NCBI GenBank assembly: GCA_029834535.1 | Contig: JAQMWT010000063.1 | Location: 1 to 64,000, forward strand | Origin: Chrysophaeum taylorii | Lineage: Eukaryota > Sar > Pelagophyceae > Pelagomonadales > Pelagomonadaceae | DNA length: 64,000 bases | Reading direction: 5' to 3' | Shown: positions 21,491 through 32,266 of the stretch, in pieces | Position numbering within the stretch: position 1 is the first letter of the stretch | Layout: every line of letters begins with the position of its first letter | Notes under the pieces: model-generated | Databases searched by the model: none | Seen by the model: only the letters and a program-made list of their open reading frames with translations | Told to the model about the DNA's origin: nothing | Position numbers and translations under genes: made by a program

Positions 21491-22085
21491 AACCGTGGCC
21501 TCGACGACGACGAAGACGCGGACCGCGGGCAGCGGCCCGTCGGAAAGGACGGTCCGTCGTGTTTTGTGCAAATCCGTCGTCTTCGTGGTCCCGATACTAT
21601 CTCGTTATCGAAGCTTCGAACCAAGGCGTCAAAAGACGTGGGCTGGTTCTTCGACGCGCTGTTTCTGTTGGGGATGCTTTACTGTCTCGTGAACCCGACG
21701 GTGATATTCGTGATATACGTCGTCATGCGGAGCTCATCAAGAGAAGCTCGCGCACAACCCCAAGCTGAACAGAGCCCATTACGCGTTTTCTACCCAGCTG
21801 CCCGAAGACGCGTTTCGACTTCCTGCTCGAACTGAAACCCGACTTCAAACCCTTGGTGTCGCGCCTCGTCTCGGACGAGCTCGCTCTCCACCTCAAATCG
21901 ATGACGAAAACCGAACTCACCCCCGAAGTGCTCGGGGAGATCAACGTCGACATGCGCTGGAAGACGCTCGCGATGGTAAGGAGGATTTGTCCATTAATAC
22001 GACGGGTTTGCAGGTCTCCGCCGGGCTCTTCCTGTCTGCCGGCTTTCTGCGCCTTCCCGAGATCGTCAGGACACGGTCTTTGGCG
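21490..22085. other. Non-palindromic spacer at the axis
   Basis: The only part of the first 42 kb without a convincing mirror image. Reverse-complementing 21,490-21,600 gives at best weak similarity to 21,965-22,080. It contains the 5' half of a plus-strand membrane-protein gene that continues without a break into the right arm, so the right junction is the original chromosome order and the left junction is the novel joint. Confidence 0.7.
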
Positions 22086-22452
22086 AGGTCGGGTTTGTTT
22101 TTCTGACGTTGATTCGCGACCAGGTTATCATGCTCGCCCCCTCGCAACCTTTTTCATCGTCACGCGCGTCAAAGCCAGCAGCACCTCGGCCTGGAACATG
22201 GGCATGCTCGCGCTCGCGACGATCGCGTGTTCGGTAGAAAACAAACCTCCCTCCCAAAAAAACAACAACCTGACTCACGGGTGCGATGATGCAGGGTCTC
22301 TTCGTCTTCCTCGCCACGCGGCTCGTCACCTTCACGCATCGGCAAGTTCTTCTGATGCGAGAGCGGCGCCTCCGAAGAAGGAGCGCGCAGACAAGTTCAT
22401 CGATCAGACCACCGACACCCGCCTTAGCGAAGAAGACGACAAGAGGTCCTGA
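21634..22452 (+). CDS. Multi-span membrane protein with two short introns, unknown family
   Basis: Plus-strand gene crossing from spacer into the right arm. A membrane span (DVGWFFDALFLLGMLYCLVN) is followed by a cytosolic helical segment (LVSRLVSDELALHLKSM). Intron 1 (21,976-22,013, 38 bp, GTAAGG...TTGCAG) comes next, then a second span (SAGLFLSAGFLRLPEIV), FFLTLIRDQVIMLAP, a third span, intron 2 (22,234-22,294, 61 bp, GTAGAA...ATGCAG), a fourth span (GLFVFLATRLVTF) and a charged tail. Several frame slips need one base each. The true 5' end is not determined, and may lie upstream at about 21,440-21,630. I do not recognise the family. Confidence 0.5.
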
Positions 22453-22516
22453 CTTTTCTGTACACCAAACATGTAATAATAAGTTTTGTAAATTCCGTTG
22501 ATATTTTCCTCTTCTT

Positions 22517-23153
22517 CTGGCGGCGGCGTTTTTGTGACGACAACTGACCGCCGCGTGAAGCTGCGAATGCAAGCTTCGTTGCGGAACCCGATCCCGCGGG
22601 CGACTACGTGACAAGATTGCGTCCACGAACCAGCACTCACCTTTCTTCACGGCTGCGAGACAAGAAGTACGTCCATTGCAAGCCACGATCGGGACGGTCG
22701 TGGAAGTGCAAGTGTCGGAGCTACGCGATTGTCAACTCTCGTCCGCGAACACAGAGTAAAACTCGCCGAACCCGCGACGCGGAAGCCTGCGCGGCGTGCG
22801 GCGAAACCGTTTCTGGATCGAGCTCGCAGCACGCGACGCCGCAGGCGGCGATTGTGGTGGAATCCAGACGACGTCGATCGGCCGGCTTACGGGCACCGTC
22901 CGTACCCGAAGATCATCTCCTCACGGTGCTCGAAAAGAGGTGTGGGCCGACGACTCGTGGGTTTGACGACGTCAGGAGCTGGCTTTCAGACGCGCTTCTG
23001 AGGCTTCGGTATGCGTCCCCCGCCGCCTCCGCCGCACACGCTCCTCGGTCGACCGCGACATCGACTTCGACTCCACCGAAGCCGCATTGCTCGTCCAGAC
23101 CCACAACATAAAATCTACTTTGAGGCGATTGCTGCGTCGCCGCCGCCGCGATA
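22517..23153 (+). pseudogene. LON-like gene, degraded right copy
   Basis: Mirror of 20,137-21,041, about 270 bp shorter. Fragments such as HEPALTF and REHRVKLAEPA remain, in several frames. See the left copy for function. Confidence 0.75.
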
Positions 23154-23242
23154 AATCATAATCTGTATTCACCATTTTCCTCCTCTTCTTCCTCTTAATA
23201 ATAATAATATTGACGTGGTAGGTGGCTGTGATCTTGAGTGCC

Positions 23243-23504
23243 TCACACAACGTACAGATCGTCGTCTTCTGTATCGTCGTCGTCGTCGAAGGAGAGGTGG
23301 CCGCCGCGGCCTTCCTGCCCCTCGGCTTTCCGGCAATCTGGCCCAACCTGTCGTTCTTCGGTCCGTCGCCGTAGTACCCCAACCGTCCCCCGATGCGCTT
23401 TCGCGCCGGCACACAAACAGACCAGGGTGGTCTACATCCAGGACGGAACCTCCGAAGGCATTGGCGACACAGGAGGAGGAGGAAGGAGGAGGATTGCTGC
23501 TCAT
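23243..23504 (-). pseudogene. CHORD-like gene, degraded right copy
   Basis: Mirror of 19,727-20,039. The start MSSNPPP and parts of the YHPG and acidic-tail regions remain, but the zinc-ligand pattern is incomplete. Confidence 0.7.
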
Positions 23505-23613
23505 GCACTTCAGACGCCCCCTGGTGCGATTCAATTCAAATGATTCGGTTGACTAGAAAATATATTCGGAAGGTCCACTCCCTCCGCACGCGCGCGTGCC
23601 GTGCGCATCCGGC

Positions 23614-23775
23614 ACTCTTTCTTTAGATCGAGATGTGTATCTGTTCTTATCAGCTTAACCGTTGATATCTGGCACTGCCATAGAATGGTTAACTGAGTGA
23701 TCGTACTCACGGCGCTTGCGCCCGGCGTGCAGTGTGTCCGGTCTTGCGCCGACGATGCGCCCCAAAAATACGGTT
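23614..23775 (+). pseudogene. U2 snRNA, broken right copy
   Basis: Retains GTATCTGTTCTTATCAGC and the following stem-loop, but the upstream invariant region is collapsed by deletions to CTTTAGATCGAGATGTGTAT. As sequenced, the branch-point-pairing and 5' stem region could not function. Confidence 0.85.
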
Positions 23776-24002
23776 CTCCAAACTCAGTCCCATTCGGGTG
23801 ACGTGCTGTTGACCTCGAGAAGCGACTGAAACAGACAATACTGCGGCGTTTCAGCCGCCGCCATATGTGCACGCCCACGTTAAGCAGGGCGGATTGCAAC
23901 TGTATGATACGTGCGGCCTGCCCACAATTCTTCTCGACTCTGGTGAGATTGAAGCGACGCTGATCATGGCGATGCCCTCGCGAACTGCGCAACTTGCGGC
24001 AC

Positions 24003-24269
24003 GCGCGATCTCGGTACTGCGTTGCGATGGCATTCATTTCGAAAAACGCCGGGCGAGTCGCTCTTCGGCCGCTCGAAGACTCGCTCACCTCGGCGGTTCG
24101 CTTTTGCTCGTCCGTTCGGTGGCCGCGCGAAACGCCGTGGTACATTTGGGCGACTCGGGGTTTCGCCACACGGTCGCCCTTCTTTCGCTAACAATCTTGT
24201 CTCTTTCGTCCAGCTCGGCAGTTGGGCGGCGAGCGCGAGAGAAGATTGATCAGGGCGCCCCCAGCTCAT
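24003..24269 (-). pseudogene. Small intron-containing gene, degraded right copy
   Basis: Mirror of 18,666-19,019. The start MSWG and the C-terminal FFEMNAIATQYRD remain; the middle is shortened and out of frame. Confidence 0.7.
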
Positions 24270-24295
24270 GACGTCCTTCCCCCTTAGCTCATCGC

Positions 24296-24697
24296 ATGCG
24301 TCATTACTCGGGATGAGCGTGACTATCGGCGAGAACCCGCGACATTACCCACTCGGGCACTACGCGAAGGGATTGTTGAAGATCCCGGCGCTGTTAGTCA
24401 GCGGCGAGCCAAGCCGTGCAACAAACCGGCAGACCGTGAGATGGTGCCGAGCAGGCTGTGCCCTTGCTGGCCGGGCGGCAGCGACGACCTGAAGCGTCCC
24501 GGCAGCGCGCCGGCGGGACTCTTCGAGCCGTTGTCCACCACGGCTGACCGCTACCTTTGCGGGGCTACGCCTCTTTGACTCCGCCGAACTTCTTATCGAA
24601 ATCGACAAGGTACGGATGGCAGTTTTGGACGAACGAAGCACCGGGTACATCGACGTTCGCGACAAGCGCCTGCGCATGAACCTGGTCATGTGATCGC
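24296..24697 (+). pseudogene. DYSKWD-motif protein gene, degraded right copy
   Basis: Mirror of 18,025-18,636, reduced from 612 to about 400 bp with no intact frame. Confidence 0.65.
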
Positions 24698-24732
24698 ATC
24701 GCTATTGCAAGCTCAATGTGGTAGGAGAAAAT

Positions 24733-25151
24733 TGAGCTGTTTTCTTGTTGCCGATGACCATTTCCTCATGATGAAGAAGATCTGGTGTGTTGATATGAAG
24801 GCTGGGAAGTGGGATAGGCTGAAGTTGTGACGACGGCCTTGGACAACTCCCCAGGGCCTGACGCGGCGGATATCCTGCGATCGTGACCGGCGTACGGGAG
24901 CGCATGTAAACGACATGAGGCGCCCACAACATCGACAGCACGGCGACAACAAAAATGTCCGGTAACTCAAGATCGAAAACCGTCTTTACAAACGCTTCAC
25001 TATCAAAAGTCTTCACGTTCATGCGTCGAAGGCGTAAACCGAGCACCAACGTCACTAGGAGCTTCTCCAGCGTCAGGCACGGCGATGCACCGCGCCAGCG
25101 AACGGGCGTCGACGACAACTGCAAACAGCACGTAGCACAAGCAACCATCAC
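24733..25151 (-). pseudogene. Mpv17-family gene, degraded right copy
   Basis: Mirror of 17,371-17,988, about 200 bp shorter. Short matches (VKTFD, the NKK C-terminus) identify it, but the family signatures are broken. Confidence 0.75.
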
Positions 25152-25164
25152 TATAAGATCCTCC

Positions 25165-27916
25165 TCGATTCAACGTGTAGGCTTAGGATCGAAAACAGGA
25201 TCTTTCAGTATTTTGGGGGTGAGCTTACAGGGGAAAATGGCGGCCTGTTCATCATCGCTCATTTGTGACGGCGATTGTCTGCGAACGACGTTGCTTCTCC
25301 ATAACCTGCTTCGCTACAGGCGAAGCGAACCATCACGCGCGCAATCGGTCACTTTTGCGGCGCACCAAATGCTGCCATATGCTCGACCGGAAGTTGCGAT
25401 TTGCTGCGTCACTGCCTCTACTCGAGCCGCTCGCACCATCGAGCGTCCCACAGACGGAGTGCGATCGTCGGCCGAACGACGAACATTCCTCGATCGCGCG
25501 CCAACCCGCCGTGGGTCGCGGTTCTCGTCACCTCGACCCAGCGGCAACCAAACTGGCGCGCTCGGGCCTACGGCGCCGGCAGAATGCTGAGAAGTCCGGA
25601 TGTTCGTCTGTTTCTCCAACTATCGGCCGATCATCGTAACACCGCTACCGCCCTCTCAACGCCGCTGCCAATTCCGCTGTATATTTCTTGTCTCTTGTAA
25701 ACGGGCGCACATCCGCCACAAGCATCGCATGGCTGACTGGCGACATGTCCACGGCAGCAACGAGAAGACTATTTCATAATCAGTCGCGTGCTCGCACGTC
25801 TTTCAGGGCTTCGCAGCTTCGGTGATGATGAAAGCGATGAACATGCGGCAATCGTGACTTGTGACGAGGTAGTACCACAGCTTTCATTCGACGTCCCGTC
25901 GTGCGAGCTCTTGGCTCCACGCGCCAATTCCATTCACGTTGGTCTATAACCCGCCTCAGCTCAGCGAGGTTACACAATGTCGCCCTCGAGCTGCCGTGCT
26001 CGCTACGCTTCGTGACTTTGCGAGTTGAGGCAGGGCAGATGGCCGACCTCATCGCCGAGGACGCAATCAAAGTTCCTTCTTCTGGGAAGGCGTCGAAAGC
26101 TTGTGGTGCACAGCCCCTTAGTCCTTTCACCACGTACGAAGTTTCGGATGATCGACGGTTCTCGCCGAAGACCTGTGTCAGCGCCTGAATGGGGCCACGG
26201 GCATTTCGTGCTTGATGTGACGGCGTTCAAGAAGACCACTGAAGGTGAGGCACGGCTTGCGAGCTGTGCTGATGACAAGACGGTGCGCGTCTGGGACGTA
26301 ACGACGAGTCGCGAGTTCCGCGAAACTTGAAGGGCATGACGAATGGGTGCACGGTGTGGTGGTGGTTTTTTTTTTTGATGCGAATGACGGCACTCTCTTG
26401 TTGGCGAGTTGCTCAAGCGACAGGACGGTGCGCGTCTGGGGCCCGTGTGTCGGCTTCGATAATTATCGGGCCACAAAAAGTCGGTGCTTGGCGCGACGGC
26501 ATTCGACACGAGCGGCACGACATGCCTCGCGAGCTGTTCTTCCGACAGGACCGTGCGCTTGTGGGATCTAAGCACAGGCTGCGAAGTTCGCAAGTTAGAT
26601 GGGCACGAGGATTCGGAGTGTGGTGGGATTCGAGGCGAGCGACGGGAAAGAATGGTTGTTGGCGAGCTGGTTTGATGACAGGACAGTTCGCGCGTGATAC
26701 CAGACCAAAGGCCACCAGCGCCACAAACTCATAGGCTACGAGAGTACAGTGTTTGACACACTGCTGCTTTAAAGATGAATGAAGACGTGTGCCTCGCGAG
26801 CTGTTCTGTTGACACGACGGTGCGCGTCTGGAACCTGACCACAGGCCGCCGCGACATCCGCAACCTCGAGGGCCACAATGATTTTGTGAGAGGCGTGGTA
26901 GCTTTTACGATGAGCAACGGGACTTGGCTGCTGCTGGCGAGCTGCTCTCACGACACAACGGTGCGCGTCTGGAACAACCCATCAAATGGTTGTCAACTCC
27001 GCAAGTTCGAAGGCCACAGATGCATCGTGCACGGTATGGACGGAGCGCTGCGGCTGGCAGGATGCTTCACCGGCGGAACGGTGCGTGTTTGGGAGCTGGA
27101 TGTGAGCGGCGAACGCCCCGAGCTCGAGACCCCCATAAGTTGTCGGTGAAGGGCTTGGCAGCATTCAACCGACGAGAAACGGCGCGCCGCGGCTGGCGAG
27201 CTGCTCTGTGGACACGACTCTGCGTGCCTGGAATCCCAGAACTCGCCACGAAGATGATGAAGGGCGTCGTGTGCCTCGCGACTCGCTGCTCCGATGATAG
27301 GACGAAACGGGGCGATAACAAAATTACGTGCCGACAACTCCGCGTATTGGAGGCGGGACGCACCGATGGGAATAGTGTCGTGGCGTTCATCACGAGAGAC
27401 GGCGACCTGGCGAGCTGCTCTGGTGACAAAAAAGTGCGCGCGTGGGACCCAAAGGCTGGTTGCGAGCTTTGCGCGGTCGCGAGACATCATAGAAATGTGA
27501 CTAGCATGGTGGCATTTCGAGCATGCGACGGGTCAGACGCAGCTGATGAGGTGCTCTCACGACAAGACAGTGCGCGCGTGGGACCCGACCATCGGCCGCC
27601 AACTCCACAAATTCGAGGGCCAAAAAAAGTTGGGGGCGTAACGGCGTTCGAGGTGAACGATGAGGTATACATCGCTGCTCGCTTACGACGAGACGGTCCT
27701 CGTCTGGGACGCAAAAGCGGGCCGAGAGATTCGCAAACTGGAGGGCCACACAAAATTAAAGGCGTGGTGGTTTTCCGAGAACAGAGCGTTGCTGCTGGCG
27801 AGGTGCTCTTTCGATTCGACAACACAGTGCGCGTCTGGGGCCCGATGGGTGGTGGCGCAGCACTGCGTGTGGTGCTGCCGCCTGTGGACGAGACACCGTA
27901 TGCAGTCTGGCAGTAG
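25165..27916 (+). pseudogene. NACHT-WD40 gene, right copy
   Basis: Mirror of 14,331-17,330. The WD40 half (from about 26,200) is almost identical to the left copy, including the same frame changes. The NACHT half (25,165-25,800) is deletion-rich and has lost the Walker A reading. It ends at the same PYAVWQ stop. Confidence 0.8.
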
Positions 27917-28494
27917 TGAAAGGCGGCGAACAGATGTTGGTTGGTTTGGTGTGCTGAAACAGAGAGTTTTTGGTCTGTGGCTTTGGGCACAGAAACGGCA
28001 CGTTCTCTGTGCAGCTGAGTGTGGTTCAGGATAAAACCACAATAGAGAGGAAGGAGGTTTTGTGGGAAGTGGCGTTGAAGAGGCAAGAGATATTATTAAA
28101 CGGCTGGCGATGATGGCGTTATCCATTCACCCATCCCCGCCCATCATCTCGAAAAAAAAAAAAGAAAGAAAAATTGCCGGCGGCGGCGGCGCAAGGAAGA
28201 TGTTGATGATGATACCAGGCCGCGCGAAGGTGGTGGTGGTGTTGTTTTTCGACGGGCGGCAGACGGGCAAGAAAGGAGGTTGTTGTTGTTGTTGTTGTTA
28301 AGCGTTGCAGGTGTGTTGAAGGAAGGTTTATGACGTGGTGTGGTGTGGTGGGCGAAAAAAGAGAAAATGAATCGATACAATAAGTTCTACGAAGTTCCTC
28401 GGAAGTTAAATTAAAAAAAAAGAAGCTGCCGTTAGGTTGTATTACTAGTAGTGGTGTCAAGAAGAAGAAGAAGAAGAAAGGCAAAGGAGAAGTC

Positions 28495-30817
28495 ATGGCT
28501 GGCGTCCCGGGCAGCGTGCTCCAGTTCCTGTCGGTGGCCGTGCCGCTGCTGGCGAACTTCGTGATGTTCCTGTTCCTCGCCGCGTGCGCCGTGGTCGGGA
28601 AGCCCAAGGTCCTCGCCCCCCTCAAACCCGAGAGCAGGGTTGGTCAGGCGAAGAGCGTTTTCGAGTTCGTACGGGCTGTCCGGAGCCTCGGGGATGAGGA
28701 CGTGAGAGATGGCGGCGGGCTCGAGGCCCTCCTCCAGGTGAAGCGCCTCCAGATGCGGGCGCGGATGGCGTTTATGTGGGTGTTGATAGGGGTTGCGGTG
28801 GCGGTGGTGTTCGCTCTGAACACGACCGGAGGCGCGACCGAGGGCGGATTCGACCGCGTAACGTTCCAGAATGCTAATATCATCAAGCGCAACGAGAGCT
28901 CGAGGACGGGGTCCTCGTGGTGGCGCAATATCGCGGCCGTCGTGGGGGCGTATCTGGTCTCTTTTACGTTGAAAGCGGTCGACAAAGCCGACGAGGAAGC
29001 GTGCGAGCTGATGCTGGAGGAGGTTACCAAAGCTCCTGCGCACCACTACGCCGTGGTGCTGACGGGCGTCGAGGCGTGCGACCTCCGGACGATTTTCGAC
29101 TCGGCGCTGGGGGGAGGGCGCTGTCGTGCGGGTGGAGACGGTGAAAAATTATTCGACAAAACCGAAAGACGTCGTCGACGAGGAAGAATCGTCCTCGGTC
29201 CTCGCGGCAGCCACCGGTGGTGGGCCCGGGGGACTCCGCGAGCGCCACGCCGCTTACCTTTCGGCACTCCGCGCTGCGAAGCGAGCTGATTTGCTCGAGG
29301 AGGGGGGCAGCAAGAAGATCCCAAAAATGACAAAGTCGGTGGCCGAAACGCAGCGAGAAGCTCACGAAACCCTGGATAAAAAGCGGCGCGCCATCGAGCG
29401 CGTCGCTGATAAAGAACTCCCCCCCGACCGCCGCGGCGATCGTGGTTTTGAACTCGTTGGCCAAGGCGACGGCGGCGTCGACGGCGCCGCTCGGCATCAA
29501 GCACGCGTGGGTCGTCGAGCCGGCCCCCGAACCGCGCGACGTTTTGTGGCCCGTCCTCGAGAAGCTGCCCGCCTCCCAGACCGACATCGACGCGCGCGAA
29601 GGCGTCGGGTCGCGGCTCAAGCTCGCCATCTACCTCTTGTGGTCCCTGATCTTGCTCGGTTTGGTGTTCGTGGCGCAGTTCGTCCTCAAGCTCGCGGACA
29701 AGCAGCTCGGAGGCGGCGCCAAAACCATCGTGCAGTTGGTGTCCGGCATGGTCCCGGCCCTCGTCGCCTCGATCATGATGTCCCTGGTCTGCACGATCTT
29801 GGGCGTCATCAACGCGAAGACCCAGAACGACTGCTGGAATCAATCCAGCCTCGAGCGCAAGACTCAGGCGGATTTCGTGCTTTTCTGCAGCTGATCGGCT
29901 TCGTCGTGCCTCTCCTAGGAGCCTCGCTCATCACCGGAGCCACAGAGATGGGCGGCCGGCCGCTCCGGATCTTCACGATCATCGCCACCAACGTGCCCTT
30001 CTCGGCCTACTATTTTGCCATGCTCGCGTTCGTGAAAATGGCAGTTTTTCTCAACGCCTCGACCCGTTTCGTACCGTACGTCGTTTACCGCGTCCTCTCG
30101 ACCCTGATGTGCAAGACCGATTTCGAAAAAAACCAACTCCTCAAGCCGCCTCCGGCCAAGATCGCCCAGTGGGTTGGTTGGGAAAGCTTTGTGTTTCTTG
30201 TCGGCGCGGTCTACGCGCCGCTAGCCCCTTACGCGACCGGCATCGCCTGGGTCTACCTCTCGTTGGCCACCTCGGCCCTCAAGCTCAACCTCGCAACCGT
30301 GTCGAAGATGCCCTTCGAGACGGCGGGCAAGTCCTGGCGCCTCGGCATCTCCCAGTCCATCAACATCGTCATGGTCGCCCACTGTCTCCAGATTGGGGTT
30401 TTGCTCTTTTCGGGCAACTTCATTCACTTCGTCTTGACGTTGCCCGTCGTGCTCGTCGACGTCTATTATGCCCAGAAGTGCGGCCACCGCTACGAAAACA
30501 AAAATATCCACGGCAAGGCCAAGGGCCGCCTCCCGCTTCTCGAAGCGTCGGACGTCGACAAGTCCCGACCGCCTTCTTATATACACGAAATCGATAAAGT
30601 CTTTGAGGCCGACGCCTTTTACGCCCCGTCCTGTGCCCTCAACAACGACGTCCTCGCGCCCTTCCAAGACCAAGAAAACCTCGAGCTCCGCGAGATCTCT
30701 CTCTTCGACTGGCTCGCGCGCTACGATTCGCCCTCCAAACTTCCGCCGCAGAGTCAGCACTCGTCGGAGAAATCGGCCGAAGAATCCAAGAAGGAAAAGG
30801 CCATCCAGATGGCGTAG
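28495..30817 (+). CDS. CSC1/TMEM63-family channel, right copy (frame-shifted)
   Basis: Mirror of the intact 773-aa gene. The first 200 residues and the last 300 read cleanly, but indels near 29,107 (a G-run), 29,425 and 29,880 shift the frame. All three lie in homopolymers or repeats of single bases, so this is probably the same gene with sequence errors and not a dead copy. Confidence 0.85.
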
Positions 30818-31009
30818 GATCAGCATATTAAATCACGACGCACCCGACGCACCCGACGCACCCGACGCACGACCTCCCGACGCATGACTACCCGACGCAT
30901 GACCCTCCTCTCATTGCCGAAGAATACCTTCGTATCACCGGACCCCCCTCTGCTTGTGTTCCTTTCCTACACATGTCCAGATCATATCTCCCTCTCCCTC
31001 TCTCTATCT

Positions 31010-31074
31010 CGAGAGAGAGAGAGAGAGAGAGAGAGCCCGCCGTCCGTCCGTCCGTCCGTCCGTCCGTCCGTCCG
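31010..31074. repeat. (AG)n plus (CCGT)n compound microsatellite (right arm)
   Basis: Mirror of 11,176-11,244, with fewer repeat units. Confidence 0.9.
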
Positions 31075-31228
31075 TTTGTTTCCCGAGGCTTTACACCCTC
31101 CACCCTACGCGCGCACACACTGTCAGCTTGCTTGTTCTACTTCTATTTCCATTATGCGGCTCTGATTTTATAGCGCGAGCTCTAGAAATTTTATTGCTTT
31201 GGTACAATGCGAAAAGAAAGAAGAAGGA

Positions 31229-31386
31229 AGTTCGTCCTCGTCGTTCGTCCTCGTCGTTCGTCCTCGTCGTTCGTCCTCGTCGTTCGTCCTCGTCGTTCGT
31301 CCTCGTCGTTCGTCCTCGTCGTTCGTCCTCGTCGTTCGTCCTCGTCGTTCGTCCTCGTCGTTCGTCCTCGTCGTTCGTCCTCGTCT
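31229..31386. repeat. 13-bp minisatellite, right arm
   Basis: Mirror of 10,862-11,018, about 12 copies of the complement of GACGAGGACGAAC. Confidence 0.95.
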
Positions 31387-31589
31387 CGACGCTGATGGGC
31401 TGACTCGTACCTCGCTCTCTCGTGCCCTATCTATAGCTTGCGCACTATCTGTCTTCAGTCAATGCGGCGGCAAGCGCGCGAGAATTAGCACTAATGAGGT
31501 AAGCGTCGATTGTTGCGAGCGCAGAAACAGGCTGTGGGTAGCAGCCATCTGTGTACTGTGATGGCAGCCTGCTCAAGTTCGACGCTTAC

Positions 31590-31875
31590 CCAGGACGTGT
31601 AGTAGTGAACTCTGCCGTCGTCCTCAAGTACCAGGCCTTCCCGACTCGGTGTGCAGGGACTGATCGGCACGTCTTTAGTAGACCGTCGATCGAGTCGGTG
31701 CTGCCGAACCAGTAGTGGCGGTCTACAACCGGCCTGAGTAGTCAGTCGACGGGTCCGCGAAGATCCGAAGGCCTCCTTGCAACAACGTGCTCCGCCAAGT
31801 CGGGGTCGAGTGGCAGCTTCTTGACGATGGCGTCAGGGTTCTCCTCCAATCCTCTTGCAACCACATCGCAAGACA
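31590..31875 (-). pseudogene. Small ORF split by one in-frame stop, right copy
   Basis: Mirror of 10,375-10,655. The start ATG is the complement of about 31,873-31,875, and the same TGA interrupts the frame. Confidence 0.3.
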
Positions 31876-32266
31876 TCTCGACGTGCAGTGATTAAGTCGA
31901 CGCAAAAAAAAGACCGCGCTTAAGAAAAGAACCTGCCGCACGCTACGGTACGGTAGCCGCAGTCCTCCCGTCGCCCACCTCTCGTGTTCTGCCGTCCGCA
32001 TTCCGTCATTTGCTCGTCGTCGACGATAAGACTGCGCATCATCACAAAAATCTGCATGGCATCTTCATCGTTCGGTCAGTGACCAGTCGACGTTGATTGC
32101 GCGCCGAAAAGTCTTGAGAAGAAAGAATCTCGTGGTGCGACAGACTACAAGGAAAGAACGTCTCACACTACCTGAGTCGCTCGCTCGCTCGCCCGCCCGC
32201 CCGCCAGCAGCTATACGCCATCATCATCATCATCATCCTAGAGGGGGGGTCCTAAGAGTACCAGAA

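Larger units (their letters stand above)
22085..25800. other. Deletion-rich inner segment of right arm
   Basis: Aligning to the mirror interval of the left arm (about 16,450-21,490), this stretch is about 25% shorter, with losses of one to about twenty bases scattered throughout and few substitutions. Damage falls off outward, and by about 26.0 kb the arms match again. Invariant positions of U2 are lost here. I read this as sequence-quality loss just past the fold; true decay is the alternative. Annotations inside it should be taken from the left arm. Confidence 0.8.

Noticed and set aside
22500-25800. New genes unique to the right inner arm
   Set aside because: All open frames here are fragments of left-arm genes altered by deletions. 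I annotate them only as degraded copies.
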